Below are positions 15,019-28,700 of a stretch of DNA of 64,000 nt, piece by piece; within the stretch, counting starts at the first letter, position 1; each line of letters begins with the position of its first letter. A program made the position numbers and the translations under genes. The notes beneath the pieces were generated by a model, which was given only the letters and a program-made list of their open reading frames with translations, was not told the origin of the DNA and searched no databases. Source of the DNA: Onchidella celtica (lineage: Eukaryota > Mollusca > Gastropoda > Systellommatophora > Onchidiidae); the NCBI GenBank assembly GCA_963931925.1, contig OZ007581.1, forward strand, positions 23,057,043-23,121,042, read 5' to 3'.

Positions 15019-18000
15019 GCACTTGCAAATGTACTTTTATGCTGTACAAAAGCTACAAGGCGGGCACATCAGTTCTGAAATAATATACCATCATTGCAAC
15101 GAATAAGATGAAATACATGGAGAAATCTGTATGTGCATGTTTCTATTGTGGAAGGGGTGGTTTGCAGGCTAGTTCCATGCATCCTAATGGAGTTCTCAGA
15201 AATAAATAAAGGTAAATGAACTGACTGAGACGATGTGAAAGATTAAGGAAGAGAAGTTCAGAGTAGAAATGAGAGGAATGTGACTCGGTAATTGTGGATT
15301 TTGGGCGGACGAGTCGAACTTTCCCTGGAAATGAAATAACTACAAAGCCCAAACTTAAGCTTGGTGGTACTTGCATGGGATACGGTGTCGGGGGATGAAA
15401 AATCTGGGAGGATCGGGTGAAGATCAGCGGAATGTGTTTTCTGGGGATCTTGTTAAAAATGGCCACCAGGTCAAAGAATCCTGGGTGTTTGGTGGGGGGA
15501 GCAGGAAGGACGTCGCGTTGTTATCACCCCCGTTTATCTGCCCCTGGCTGAACGGGACGCGATTTGAGTGGTTGCGCGTTTGAAAGACGTTGAGCGATGT
15601 GTAGGGAGATCACAGTGACCATGGGGCTTACCCTGCCACGCTTTGTGGGAAGATGTAAACGGGAGATAAGTACCCGTTGGCTTCTGTACGATTACCGGCC
15701 CTTGCACCTGAAATTTGCGCGCGATCAATCATACTTTTCGTGCCGAGACGACCCCCCCCCCCCCCCCAAATGAAACACAGGAAATCAGCTGACAAGCAAG
15801 TAAACCGACTGAGGTACGGAAATGGTTATCGGGTAGAATATCAGTGATAAATGTGGTCATAAGGAGCTGCACCTGGCCAGAAAGCCCCCCAAAAAACATC
15901 CCACGAAAAGAGTTTTGTTAAACAATCAGAACCAGCCACTTGGTGCCGACAAGAAACTCTAGAGGAAACGCAAGGTCGCCTCATATTTTGCAACTTTAAA
16001 CTCAACCGTCCTTTTCCTTTTTCATCGGGAAAGAGGTGGGGGGCTGGAGAAAAGGATGAGCAGGAAGGGCACGATTTTGCTGCGATCACTTATTGGTGTT
16101 CATTCGTCAACAGGTTGCTGCTAGGTCAATCGTTTTATAATTGCACTAATAGTCACTATTACTTTCGTAGCCCTGTCACTAGTGACTATGGGTGCCTTGG
16201 TTGCGAGTATTGAGTATTGTTGATGTTGCCGCACTGCCACAGGTAGTTAGGAAGACTGGTCAACTGACGATGATAGTGGATTCGCGATGGTGATTCAAAA
16301 AATGTTGCAATAATATAGTCCCCAACGTGTTCGCCACCAGTATAATTATATATATATAGAAGACAACACATTCGCCACCATTGTGAATGATGTTTCATTC
16401 GTGACTGGCTGATATTAAATATCGCCCGGAGGGGTTGGTTGAAGTGGTGGGAATAGTATTATTCTGTTGTTCGTTTTGTTATTACCGTGAAACGCGACGA
16501 CGAATTGTGACTGGTAGTCGTGAAGGAGAGAATACTGAAGAGGATAAAAAAAAAAAAATGTGAAGATTTTACAATAGGAGTGAAAGAGAAGGGCAGAATT
16601 TGGCATCCGGCCAGTATTCCAGCTGCATAGCAAGTTCATGTATTCCATTGTGACGTCCAATGTCGGAGCCCCACCGAAGGCAGCGCACCCCGAGGCATCG
16701 GCGAAACGACAATAACATAATATGGCCTAATCTGTCACAATTTCAGACAATACGCCGTGCATCGCTGTCGACGTAGCCAGAGATTATTGTATTGAATTTC
16801 TATGAAACTCTATTCTCTCGTTGGCATAAAAGTTGTTTTTTTGTTGTTGTTTTTTCAAAACAATGGTCTTTTAAAGCTTAACTCTATGCTCAGAAAGGTG
16901 AGAACAACATTTAAACATGCCAGATTGTCTTAATTCTTCCGGAGAGACGAAGCGACCAAGATCCTACCTTGAAACTTAGAGGCAGAATTTACACTTTTGG
17001 TGCAAAAACTACAATCGAAGCTTTGCTTTTGTTTTTTATCCTTCTTGAGATTACCAAATGCACTGGATAAAAGTTTTCCAGTTACACTTTCAACACCATT
17101 GCTAGCCAATCATATCGCAAACAGTCCATTATGTCAAGTTATGTCTGGGAACATAATATCTCTCTCTCTCTCCTGTAAACTCCCTCCATTTGCACTGCCA
17201 AGTGATCTCGGAATATTAAAGCAAAATGGCACAGGAAATTGGATGTTAAATGGTGTGAAAGTGTGAACGTATACCTTTTCTACATATTCATTGTCACGGT
17301 TGGTCAGCAATTACGATGATTATCTGCCATAGCAGAGGAAACGGTTTATCCCACTGACACCCCAGAAAGGGGCATAGTTTACCATGGCAGACCACAGTGC
17401 TATCATTCATGTGACAGAGAACCCCTGTAATCAAGTTGTTTGCTCTGTATTATCTATCATTGACAGGGATGTAGTTATACCTTAATGCCCTAACTTATTT
17501 GGTGTATGACCTAATGGATTCACCGATTTGTCGTGGTAATTTCGTCCTTGGATTCCCCCGGCCAAATGCCGGATGTCGCTTCACATTGACTTCGGTTCTC
17601 TTTTGATGTTTTCCTGTGGACCCAAACTAGAAAAAAAAAAAATTGTGTTTGGTTTGTTTTGTTTTACTCTTTGCCGTTCATCAATGTGATGATGAAAGTT
17701 GTGCGGCGTCGCGTGAAAATTTGATTCATTGATGTAGAGGCCAGATGTGTTTATATATTGAAGCATTTAATGGTAAATGGGGGTGGGGGTGGGGTTTGAA
17801 GACTCGTTATGCCCTGCCCTCTCTCTCTCTCTCTCTCTCTCTCCAAACTCTCTCTCTCTCTCTCTCTCTCCAAACCTTCGTGTAGCATGTCCAGCCATGT
17901 TTTGCAAACAGTATTATTATCGGCAGAATTGTCCTGGCTTCATAGCAATAGCTTTATGATGGCTTTTCACGCACTACGTTGTTGTCTCAGTGGTGACATA

Positions 18001-19246
18001 ACATTACCGAGACAAACCGTATGCCACCAATGGATGCGATAAATCCGTCGAAGATCTCATCGTTACAGCAGCGTCTCTCTCAACGAGAGGGTCTTAAAAT
18101 AAGTTATGAGTACATATGGTGCTTTTTGTTTGTACTGATGGGAGTCAGTTGTTGTCAAACCCCCATCTCTCCTCTCCCCTACCCCCAACCCCAACCATAC
18201 CCCTACCCTTCCACCCGGAAATGGAGACGTCATGGTATTCCTACGTCTATTTACTACTTTAGCTAGACATATTTTGGAGGGAGATAAAGCGGCATAAACT
18301 GAGAGATGCAGACAGAGTTAACATTTCACGCCCCTTTCCCTCGCTTTTTTTTTTATTCTTCTTTTTTTTTTTTTTTTTTTTTATTTATTATTTGTAAATG
18401 TCAAAATACAAGAACATCATTGAAACTTTGATGCGTTTTTTTAGAATTTTATTTCAACCATAGATAAACTGGGCTATATTGTTATGCATATTGTGCGTTT
18501 TCTGTTGCATGTTATGACTGGTTTCAGTTTATTTTTGATACATCTGATTACAGCAAAATACTTTTTCCTTTTCAATTAGTGACGGTAAGATCGGTGGTTA
18601 TTTTACCTCACCCAAATTGGCAAAATCCATTCGCCGCCTATTCATAGCACTCTGTGGATGCTGAGCCAGGTTCCTCTCCCCCCCTCGCGTAGCGCCAATT
18701 TTCAATCGCGTCGAATTGGTTTTAAAAATGTAAACAAATTTCAATCATCACGCCCTGCCAGTCTGCTGAACAATGTTTTTATTTACTATTTTCTTAACTC
18801 GGTGCTGCCATATCCAATGTTATCTCAAGAAACTGCACGGAGCTGGGAAGATTCATCATACTTATATATGTCAGTTGTAATAGTTTCCCCCTTTTCCCAG
18901 AAGCTGGAAGTCGGATAAGGCTTAGCTTGGTGTCAATTTACAGAAGAATGAGATGCCCTGAAGGTAACTAATATCCATTGCTATCGTCGTAACAGGTGTA
19001 TTACCTGTTTTGTCCAAAGGTTCTCAAGATAATGATTGGTGATTTATCGTTATAGATGAGCGGTCCAAGATGTGTGATTGTTGCACTTATAAGTTCTGTA
19101 TGTTTAGTTCCGGGATTTTTTTTTTGCCATTATGTAATGATGTATTGTCTAATGGCAGGCGGGTGAAAAGAAAGAATTGGGCGGAGAAGGATGACGAGGG
19201 TGAGCTTGGTCGCAGCGAACGAATACTCAAGTCAGTAAGACACGGA

Positions 19247-19331
19247 GTGGCCGAACGGTTAGGCGATAGGTTTTCTTCTTGGCAAGGCGGTGGGTGCCGC
19301 AGCAGAGGTCGCGGGTTCGATCCCCATCTTG
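19247..19331 (+). repeat. tRNA-derived element (SINE head or tRNA pseudogene)
   Basis: The stretch holds an A-box-like tggccgaacggttaggcgat and, about 50 nt later, a perfect B box (ggttcgatcc). This is the layout of a type II tRNA gene (Ser or Leu). The acceptor arms do not pair and the anticodon arm is poor, so it is not a working tRNA. A SINE head or a tRNA pseudogene is the likely explanation. I could not define a SINE body or tail. Confidence 0.6.
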
Positions 19332-19832
19332 ATCGTTTCTCTTTCTTCTTCCTTTCGCTCCTGCGTTGCTTTACTGAGCACTAACTGGGCACAATAACTT
19401 TAATTCGCCTCATATTTTTCTGAATATTCTGATTTGCAGCAAATCGTTTACAATTTGTTCTTGATTCTCAGCTGTGTCACTTTTGATCCATTCTAGGATG
19501 GTTTCACATTAAAAGTGAACAATAAATTAGTGTATTTAGTATTAACTTGCTGTCAGTGATTTGGTGGCCCAGGATTACACTGTTTTAAATTTTCTCTCCC
19601 CCCCCCCCCTTTTTCCCCCCCCCCCTTCTATACAGCTTGGTTTCTGCTGTTGTCAGACTTACAATGAATTCAGTGTTCTGTATTTGGAATCATTATTTTT
19701 CTTAATCGTACACGTTTTAGCCACGACGGTTATGAGTAAGAAATACTAGAAGCTTTTACTTTTTAAAAATTCACGTTCACGAGAATTTACGATAACTGGA
19801 TTAACCCTTTGTGTTTTGTTTCCCACTCACAG

Positions 19833-19988
19833 ATTCCATACATCAATTGCCATCTGGTAATGTAGTTTTGAGCAACGTCACTTCCTCTACAACAGGCGAC
19901 TTCCGGTGTGTAGCTGTTAATCCAATATCCGGGCACAACAGGACATCACGCGGAGCAATTTCTTTGCAAGTGGAAAGGAGAAGCTCAG
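19833..19988 (+). CDS. ihog: exon 1 in window: C-terminal half of an Ig domain
   Basis: The acceptor is at 19831-19832 (cactcacag) and the donor at 19989 (ag|gtgagt). The exon is 156 nt and phase 1 at both ends. It encodes the last strands of an Ig fold, with the TGDFRC segment giving the second disulphide cysteine (C26), then 'ISLQV'. The first cysteine and tryptophan of this domain must come from an upstream exon that I could not find. The trailing g joins exon 2 to make a glycine codon. Confidence 0.85.
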
Positions 19989-22761
19989 GTGAGTTACCTA
20001 ACCATTGTCAACATCTTTAGTTCAATCAAACTGAAACACATATGGGCGTTTGTAAGGCCTCCTATGTTTGTGTCAAGTTATGAATTTTCTTTCATCCGCA
20101 AAGATGTCCGCTCACTTTTGTAAACCCTTTTCAGAATTACTATGCACATCAATTCACATCACTACATAGTGACACAAGACATATAGTGATACCTATACCT
20201 ATATAGCTATGTAAATAGGACTTTTGAAAGCATTGCTCATCTCTTCTTTTATCTTCGTGTCTTCCCCCGTCTGTCTCTCTCTCTCGTTATGAAGACCTTG
20301 CTAAAAATAAACAATACTAACTCCGCACCCAAGGCCATAATTCAAATTTTATAAGATTTTTCTAACCTGTGTCGGTTGTAGATATTGAAAATCACAGATA
20401 GTAGTCATAGGGTATAGATGGATAAATGCAATTTAGACAGACCGCAAGTGTGAACTATGCGGAGAGTAACATTCAAGGGGACAGAAAACGAAATGTTGGC
20501 AGATTGTAAATATAATGTAGGCAGATAATAAATATATTGTAGATAGACAGTAATCGTTGTGTAAGCAGATTGCAAACGTTCTGTAGTGTGACAGTCAACT
20601 TGCTGTAGGGAGGCGGTGAAGGGTGATGTAGGATGGTGCTGAGAGCAACCGCAAGCACTCCGTACGCACAGAATGACCCCGGTTTCCTTTATACGTTTTT
20701 GAGTTCCGCGCTTTTCATAATAGCTGTTATATTTTCTTAAATAAACTGTGATGTTTTACTCGGGAAAAGCTGTAGAAAGCTCCCTTTAGCACCCTCCGGG
20801 CTGAAATGACATCCCCGCAACAAAGCAGATTTAACTTAATGCCTCGGGGTTAGTTGCTGACAAAAAAAGCCTCTTAATAAATTTTATATACTTTTATTCG
20901 CTGGTTTCTACACCTCCCACCCCAGCCTTTGCTACGTTTACCCTTCAGCAAGTTTAGGCACAGTTCAATAGAAGGCTCGTCAGCTGAAGTCTCTGTCTTT
21001 CTTTCTTTCTTTCTTCGTCGAGCCAAAATTTCTCTGCGGCCATCGAGTGAATACCTGAAGAATAACGCGCGCACACACAACACAAGAACCGAAGTAAGGG
21101 AGGAAAAATGCTTTTCAAAAGCCATGATATTTCTCTCAAACAATTTTGAGATAAAGCTTTTCATGTGCCTCAGCTCTTGAGCCAGGCTTCATTCTTCATT
21201 CGTGCGGTGATTAGTAATTATGTGACCCATCGTAGCATGTAATTCTGTATAGGAGCGACCACGTTCTGAAGCCCGACCAGTCCCTTCATTGGCGACGGTA
21301 CCTCTCATCCCGGTGCGTGTTCCTCCCTGGCATCATTGTTCAGCAAGTTTGGAAAAACTTACCCCCCTCTGAACTCTTTTCTTAAGGTCTGTCTTTTTTT
21401 TCTTTCTTTCTACTCAGTGTCCTCTTAAATTGCGTTGGGAAGAAATTATTACTCATCTCTCTTTTTCTCTACCTTGACTTCTTTCCCTCTCTGCGCCTGA
21501 ACTTACTATTGTGGAATACTTGTGTAGTCGAACATTTCAGGGAGGGACAGTGTCTGCCATCATGATGCAGTGGTGTAAGGGACACAGTACACTAAAACCT
21601 GAAATCTACAGGTTGTGGGTATTTTTCTATGCTTAGAAGGGAATTTTTTTTCTTTCCTTTCTGCTTCAGTTAAATCTGTAGGCCATTTTGTCATTTGATT
21701 TTGTTATTTTGCAGATCATGGGGGAAAAAAATGTCAGCCTCTTTTTTTTTTTTTTTTTTAAATCTCACGGCCCTGTTTGCCCAAATGGTAGTGACTCTAG
21801 TGACATAGTATTTGCTTACCGTTTGATATGACTCGGGAAGTAGAAAACGAATGGCTTGGCATTGGTTGGTTTTCTGAGCTGTAAATAAATTGATGAAATA
21901 TCATGAAAACCACAGAAAAACTGTGGGGTCGCAGCAGGGTGTCGCAACAATACAACCTTTTCTTTTTGCCCAATTTTGACTTTGTGAATAAATTGGTATC
22001 TCGTGGAACAGTTTATAGATACGAAAAGTACCAATGCAATTCCTGTCCTGTAAAGTAACCCTAGTGTTTTTTTGTGTGCTGGCATTATTGTTGGCCTTGG
22101 CGGCCTTATATTGTAAGACAAATTGAATCCTAGTCTGGGTTAGTGGATGTTGGGAATTCAAAGTGGAAGAAGTGGAAGATTCAAGCTTCTCTGTTCAAGA
22201 AGTTGCTCTCCCTCCCACTCCCTTTTGAGCAAGTTGCAGCTCTGTAGACCCATGACCTACTCAACAGTCAGCCTCTTAGCCGAGAACGCCTCGCTCTTAG
22301 CCAAATGCGGCTTTCCCACCCTTCCCCGTTCCTTTGCCTGTACCTTAATTTTTACTTTATTATTTTTTTCTCGGCTTAGAATGCAAAGTATCTTACGTCC
22401 CTTCTCTTTAACATTTTTTGGCATATGACGTTTTTATAGTAATGGTGCTAATTTTCCCAGTCAGATTTATCTGGCCGAGTGTAGAGTTTCATCGGTACTG
22501 CTTGAGTTTCATGTTTGTCTGTACACGGGGTAGATTATAGCCCGTATATTCTGTCAAGGCTTGTCAGATGTGCCTTCCCTCGGTATGTGCCGGTATCAGT
22601 GCGTACATACACGTGTGTGCGCGCGCGTGTGTGTATGTGTGGGTGTGTGAATGGATTATTTTAATAGAAATACCTGGGTCCAAGTGTAGAATGTGTTGAA
22701 GCTCTTGAGTTCTATCGCTTAATAATAATAATAATAAAAGCGCGTTACAGTGAGTAGCACC

Positions 22762-22792
<31 letters not shown>

Positions 22793-25700
22793 CTCTCTCT
22801 CTCTCTCTCTTTCCCTCTCTCTCTCTCTTTCCCTCTCTCTCTCTCTCTCCCCCTCCCCCCTCTCTCAACTCTCTCTCTTGCTCGCTGTGTACAGCACAGC
22901 TCTCAAGCTATTCAATAAGGGAGGTAATGTACTCGTGTATGTCTCTGTACACATATTTAGGCATGATGGTAAATGTCCCAATTTTTCTTATGGCAAAGAT
23001 GGGGGATTTTGCAAGTCTTTCAGAGGTTAATTACTGTATGAATTGGTCACCAGTTTGGACTGGTAGGTTTGCGCTGTATTATTAGTTTAATAAATCTGTG
23101 TTTGAGGGTGTATTAAGGAGTACATTTTTGTGGGCCTTTGTTTTTGTGGATATATTGTTTACGTTTGAATATCTGTTCCGTCCGCCAGTCTGTCTCAAAG
23201 GCCTGGTGGACCCTTAAACTGATGATATGTCGCGCGAAGGTCTTCAAAGCGCAAAGAGTATGAGTCCCCTAGAGTCCTATAGCAACTTGATGACGAGCCA
23301 AGGGTTGAAGTGTAGCGTAAAGAATAGTGATGCCCTGTGACAGCTGTGCCTGCCTGTCAGCTCATTAGGGTACACAGCTGAAGGTAACAAGCGACAAATG
23401 AATCGCCGTAACAACCTCATTGCTTCAGGTACGCAGACACCAGCGAACTTAGGGCACCTTCATAATTTGGAGACGACTGGATCATTCTGTGGGCGACATC
23501 GAGCTTTGTCCTGGGAGTAATAACATGGAGAAATTTGGTATCGGTTCGGCAGTTCAAAATATGGAACTCCTCTCCAGCGTTTTCTTTGACTAGGTTTACA
23601 TATCATCATTGTGTTCTACTGTTTAGGATATTGGTTAGAATAATTAGTCGAAATGATTGATGACCAGTTCGGGCTTCTTTCAAGATGGGTGAAAATAGAG
23701 ACCGTCGTATGTTTTCCATCTCGTTAGAAAGAGTCTCACAAATGAAGCTTTGAGGTTCAATATTGGTGTGTCTTATTCAAGTACTTGAGGATTCAAGTAA
23801 TGATAATAATAATGGTCCCTACATATTGGCTATTTTAATTCATACTTAGAATTCGTGGATTTGATGCCAGCCTATTAATGTAGTGAGACATATTTAGATT
23901 CGATGCCGTCCTGATCTGAACTTTGGAACATGCCTGCTCAGTATATGCATTAGGGTTTGGTATTGTGTCAGTTTATTCTATTATAATATGTATTATTATG
24001 TATAATATTACATACACCGCCGAGGTGCTGTATTCATGTACATGGCGACTGGGCCAAAATAAATGACATGTCATCTCTTGCGGACTTGCTCATTGTAGTC
24101 ATTACCTCGTACGACACTAAGCTTCCATTATTCATTAGTCAGCGGCCAGGATGCAGTTTTTTCTTCCTTTCCTTCGTCCACAATGAACTACGTTTTATGA
24201 CAGTAATAGAGGGGGGAGTGCACGTAGCAAAATGTTGAATCCTTTCTCGTTGCTTGGTAATTGTCTTTCTGGAGAAGAGAGAATAAGTGGGCTTCATGAT
24301 TTAGAGACCCCAGGTAATATTTCTGGTTACATCTTAGTGTATTTGCCGGTCGGTCTGGCCATCTTTCCTTCCGTCTGCCTGATTTTGGCTCAATGTCCAA
24401 CATCTCCAGCTTGAGTCGACTCTCGGCGATCTTTAGTCCACTGCTGGGTAAGGCAGGGCAAAACAAATATGCATTGGTTCTCGGTTTGTGCACCCTGGCT
24501 CATGGGTAGAACATTGAATTGGTGGTATTAAGTAACGATAACAGCAAACTAAAATTGATAAAACCCTTATGTCATCTTTATAGGTGCGGGTTTAATTAAT
24601 TGATGGAGCCTGATATTTCAAACAGCTGTGATCTATACAACGGAAACGCGTAACTTTTCGGTAAAGCCAGACCACTTTTTTTTTTTTTTTAAAATCTATA
24701 TACTTCGCAGACTGAAATGACTCGAAAAAAGTGAAGCATTTGTTTAGTGAGATATGAGGATCTTTATGGGAAGATTTTCACTCTTCAGTTTCCCCTGAGC
24801 ATAAAAACACTGATTTATAGTTAGTTGCATGTGTGGAGCCAAGTGCATGGAAAATTGTGCTGGAATTATGTAAATTGAAGTTGTGCTCTAAGAATAGGTA
24901 CAGTCCCATAAATCAGGGTTTTTCTGCAACAGTTGCGGGGGAAGGTGGGAGAACGCGAGAAAAAAAAAATTGTGGGATATGAGATCATTTGGTTGTGGAA
25001 GTTACAGGGAAATTGTTATAAAGTTACAATCATCTTAGCTTTATGGGAGAGGAAAGCTTGTCTGATGACGAATAGTTGGTGAAATAGAATTTAAGGAGAA
25101 CGAAAGGAGCTCTGAGGCAGATTAAGTAGAACGTTGAAGGGAGGGGAATGAGATCGGTTGCCTGGAGTAGAAAAAAAACCAACAAACCAACAACGAAAAA
25201 ATAAAAAAAACTAGAGCGATTACTTTTCCTAGCGCCGCTGAATAAAAATGATATGGAAAACAAACGAAGTGTTAAAGTTGATTACAGTGCCATACTGGGA
25301 GAAATACGATGCCAGCAAGCGTCTTTTGATGTCTCTAACCGCTACCATCTGGCAAGAGGGGAGCCGCCGCCTGATGCCTGTGGTTAACTGGTGTTGACGA
25401 AATGTTCCATCAATAGCCTTTCGCCTGGTTAAAGATCTGAAGAGGCTGGGGACTCCGCCTTGAAAGTTACGCGGTTAGAAATGAGAAATTGAAGACGCGG
25501 CAAAGAGGAGTGTTGCATGCACGTTGCCGTGCGTAGATCATACGCATATATCGTCAGCAAAATAGTTGCATATGTTAGGTTTCTGTTTTTTTGTGTTTTT
25601 TTTGATAATCTGGCGTATACTAAATTTACAGAAAATGGGGTTACGACCTAATGATGTTGCAGTATGTTGTCTCTGTTAAGGTTTTCATCATGTCACACCA

Positions 25701-28700
25701 TCTTTCCCTTCATCCACCAGTCCTCTTTCATAATGTGTCCTTCTATCTGCATGGGTAAGAAAATTCTCTATCACATTTAACTTGTTTTTGGTTTGTTTCT
25801 ATGATCCTTATGCCATCTGTCTGTCAGTATGTCTGTCTGTCTGACCATCCGTCCAAACACATGAAAATACACATTATATACTTTTAAAAAAAAAATTACT
25901 GGAAAAATCATGTGTGATGCACAGACGCCCTTAATGCTTGGACAGAAGTATTCAATAAAACTCATTACCTCGTAGGCCTAGCTGAACAACATTGCCAATG
26001 AGCTAGTGTGTGCGCATAAATATGTATGAAAGTGTGAGCATATCGGATCCATGCGAGGGTTTTTATTGTTGACAGTGAAGTTGTTATTTCTTTGCTGTTA
26101 TTGTTTGATGTAGGAATTTTCCATCTTATCGAAGTAAGACATAGATATATTATATTATAACAGCGTGATCATCTCTCACGCCTCACTACATTCTCTACCT
26201 CTCTCTCCTTCTCCTCCTCCCTCCGTTCCCGTCTACTAGCGCTTTCTTCCCCTTATCACCCTCACCGATTCATTTAAATTCTATCTCCTCTCTTCTTTTT
26301 CTGATTTCTCTTCTCCTCCCCCCCCCCCCCCCCCCCCGAGACTTCATCAGCCCGAGACTTCATCAGCACAAAACATACAAACATCACCCGGCATGTCAAT
26401 CTCTCTTACTGATTCACTTTTCATATTTCAAAAGCCAGTGTTGCTTTCCCTTCCCTCTCTTCCCTTCCTCAGTGTTGCTTTCCCTACCCTCTCTTCCCTT
26501 CCTTAGTGTTGCTTTCCCTTCCCTCTCTTCCCTTCCTTAGTGTTGCTTTCCCTTCCCTCTCTTCCCTTCCTTAGTGTTGCTTTCCCTTCCCTCTCTTCCC
26601 TTCCTTAGTGTTGCTTTCCCTACCCTCTCTTCCCTTCCTTAGTGTTGCTTTCCCTTCCCTCTCTTCCCTTCCTTAGTGTTGCTTTCCCTACCCTCTCTTC
26701 CCTTCCTCAGTGTTGCTTTCCCTTCCCTCTCTTCCCTTCCTTAGTGTTGCTTTCCCTACCCTCTCTTCCCTTCCTTAGTGTTGCTTTCCCTACCCTCTCT
26801 TCCCTTCCTTAGTGTTGCTTTCCCTACCCTCTCTTCCCTTCCTTAGTGTTGCTTTCCCTTCCCTCTCTTCCCTTCCTTAGTGTTGCTTTCCCTTCCCTCT
26901 CTTCCCTTCCTTAGTGTTGCTTTCCCTTCCCTCTCTTCCCTTCCTTAGTGTTGCTTTCCCTACCCTCTCTTCCCTTCCTTAGTGTTGCTTTCCCTTCCCT
27001 CTCTTCCCTTCCTTAGTGTTGCTTTCCCTACCCTCTCTTCCCTTCCTCAGTGTTGCTTTCCCTTCCCTCTCTTCCCTTCCTTAGTGTTGCTTTCCCTACC
27101 CTCTCTTCCCTTCCTTAGTGTTGCTTTCCCTACCCTCTCTTCCCTTCCTTAGTGTTACTTTCCCTTCCCTCTCTTCCCTTCCTTAGTGTTGCTTTCCCTT
27201 CCCTCTCTTCCCTTCCTTAGTGTTGCTTTCCCTTCCCTCTCTTCCCTTCCTTAGTGTTGCTTTCCCTACCCTCTCTTCCCTTCCTTAGTGTTGCTTTCCC
27301 TACCCTCTCTTCCCTTCCTTAGTGTTGCTTTCCCTACCCTCTCTTCCCTTCCTCAGTGTTACTTTCCCTACCCTCTCTTCCCTTCCTTAGTGTTGCTTTC
27401 CCTACCCTCTCTTCCCTTCCTTAGTGTTGCTTTCCCTTCCCTCTCTTCCCTTCCTCAGTGTTGCTTTCCCTTCCCTCTCTTCCCTTCCTTAGTGTTGCGG
27501 AAATCTCAGTTGTGCTCGCCTGACGCTGTGAGAAGCGAACACGAATGAATAATGATAATAATAATAATAATATAGATTGGGTTGTCGAGTGAATGGAAAC
27601 AGACAAGAATGGAAACTTGAAAGATGGTTGAGAGGAAAAGGGGGAGAGAGAATTCGCAAATTCTAAGGCTGAGACTCAAAACAGGAGAAGGAAAAAAAAA
27701 AAAAGTGAGGTTTGGGTGATGTTGGAAGGGACTGAAAAGGAATCAAATTGGCGATTTCGAACCGGAGAAGGGAATTTGGAGTATATTCGATTTGACGGCT
27801 GACCGCCAGTATCGGATGCAAATTTGTGTAATAGGTTGAGCCTCTCTGAATTCGACTAAAATCAGATGTATTGTCCAGTTTGAGGGCTGCAATGTACAGA
27901 ACAGTAGCAAGGTCCAAGCCTTGAGAACCAACAGAAATAGAATACCCACCTTTTCAACTAGATCTTCTAAAGTTATTAGGAGTCACCAGTTGGGAAATGG
28001 GCATGGGCGAAACAGTAGTCTAAATCAGTTGAATCTGTAACGTTTTGTAATCCTCCTTGGAGCGGAACCTTTTCAGTGCTAGCATAGTTTTGTCGTGAAC
28101 ACTGCATTTTAATGTTTATGAAGCCGCTGCATTTTGTTGGCCATTATGGTCATTGTATTATTACAGGTAAACAGTTTTATTCGTGCGCATAAGAAATAGA
28201 TTTAGAGTAGAAGGAAGGCCAAATAGTACTGGGTTTATTAGAGCCTCTGCAGACAATATTTAACACAGTAAGCTCCAGGCAGTATTAGTTTATATATAAG
28301 GGCGTACCAGTTAGTAATATTCCGCTCTGAAAATACGACAAGAGTTTTTACTACCCTGAAATTGAAAGGAAATGTCGGACGTGTAGAGAGAACATATTAT
28401 TTCCATATTGTAACCCGGCAGCAATTCGTTGCGGTGCAATGTCATTATTCCTCTTTCTGAAACATTTCAATAGCAAGGGGAAATTATAAAGGCTGTAGTT
28501 TTCTCAGCACGAAGTTTTTATGTGCTTGGGGCATTTTTTTTTTGTTGTTTTGCCTGTTTTAGTTTCAGCGGCTATTTAACTCTTTGACATTCACACACAG
28601 CGCAGTAGGAAATGATGAGTGTCGTCATACTGGACTTTTACAAAAACATATTTTTTATATGGGAAAGGGGAGGGGTGTCCTATTTTCAGTTCCATTATGG

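Noticed and set aside
18021-18266. + strand ORF with a hydrophobic, signal-like stretch (YIWCFLFVLMGVSCC) as a possible first exon of the receptor
   Set aside because: The hydrophobic part lies 30 residues after the Met, no convincing donor follows, and no exon for the missing half Ig domain lies between it and 19833.
19247-19331. Functional tRNA-Ser or tRNA-Leu gene
   Set aside because: The acceptor stem does not pair and the anticodon arm is poor.
19070-19384. 104-codon ORF over the tRNA-like element
   Set aside because: It is explained by the tRNA-derived sequence; there is no domain or splice support.
26437-27498. CRISPR-like array
   Set aside because: Units are strictly tandem with no unique spacers, and the DNA is animal; it is a minisatellite.
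27288-27548. Leu/Ser/Pro-rich ORF in the minisatellite
   Set aside because: 34 is not a multiple of 3, so the open frame is a by-product of T/C-rich repeats lacking stops.
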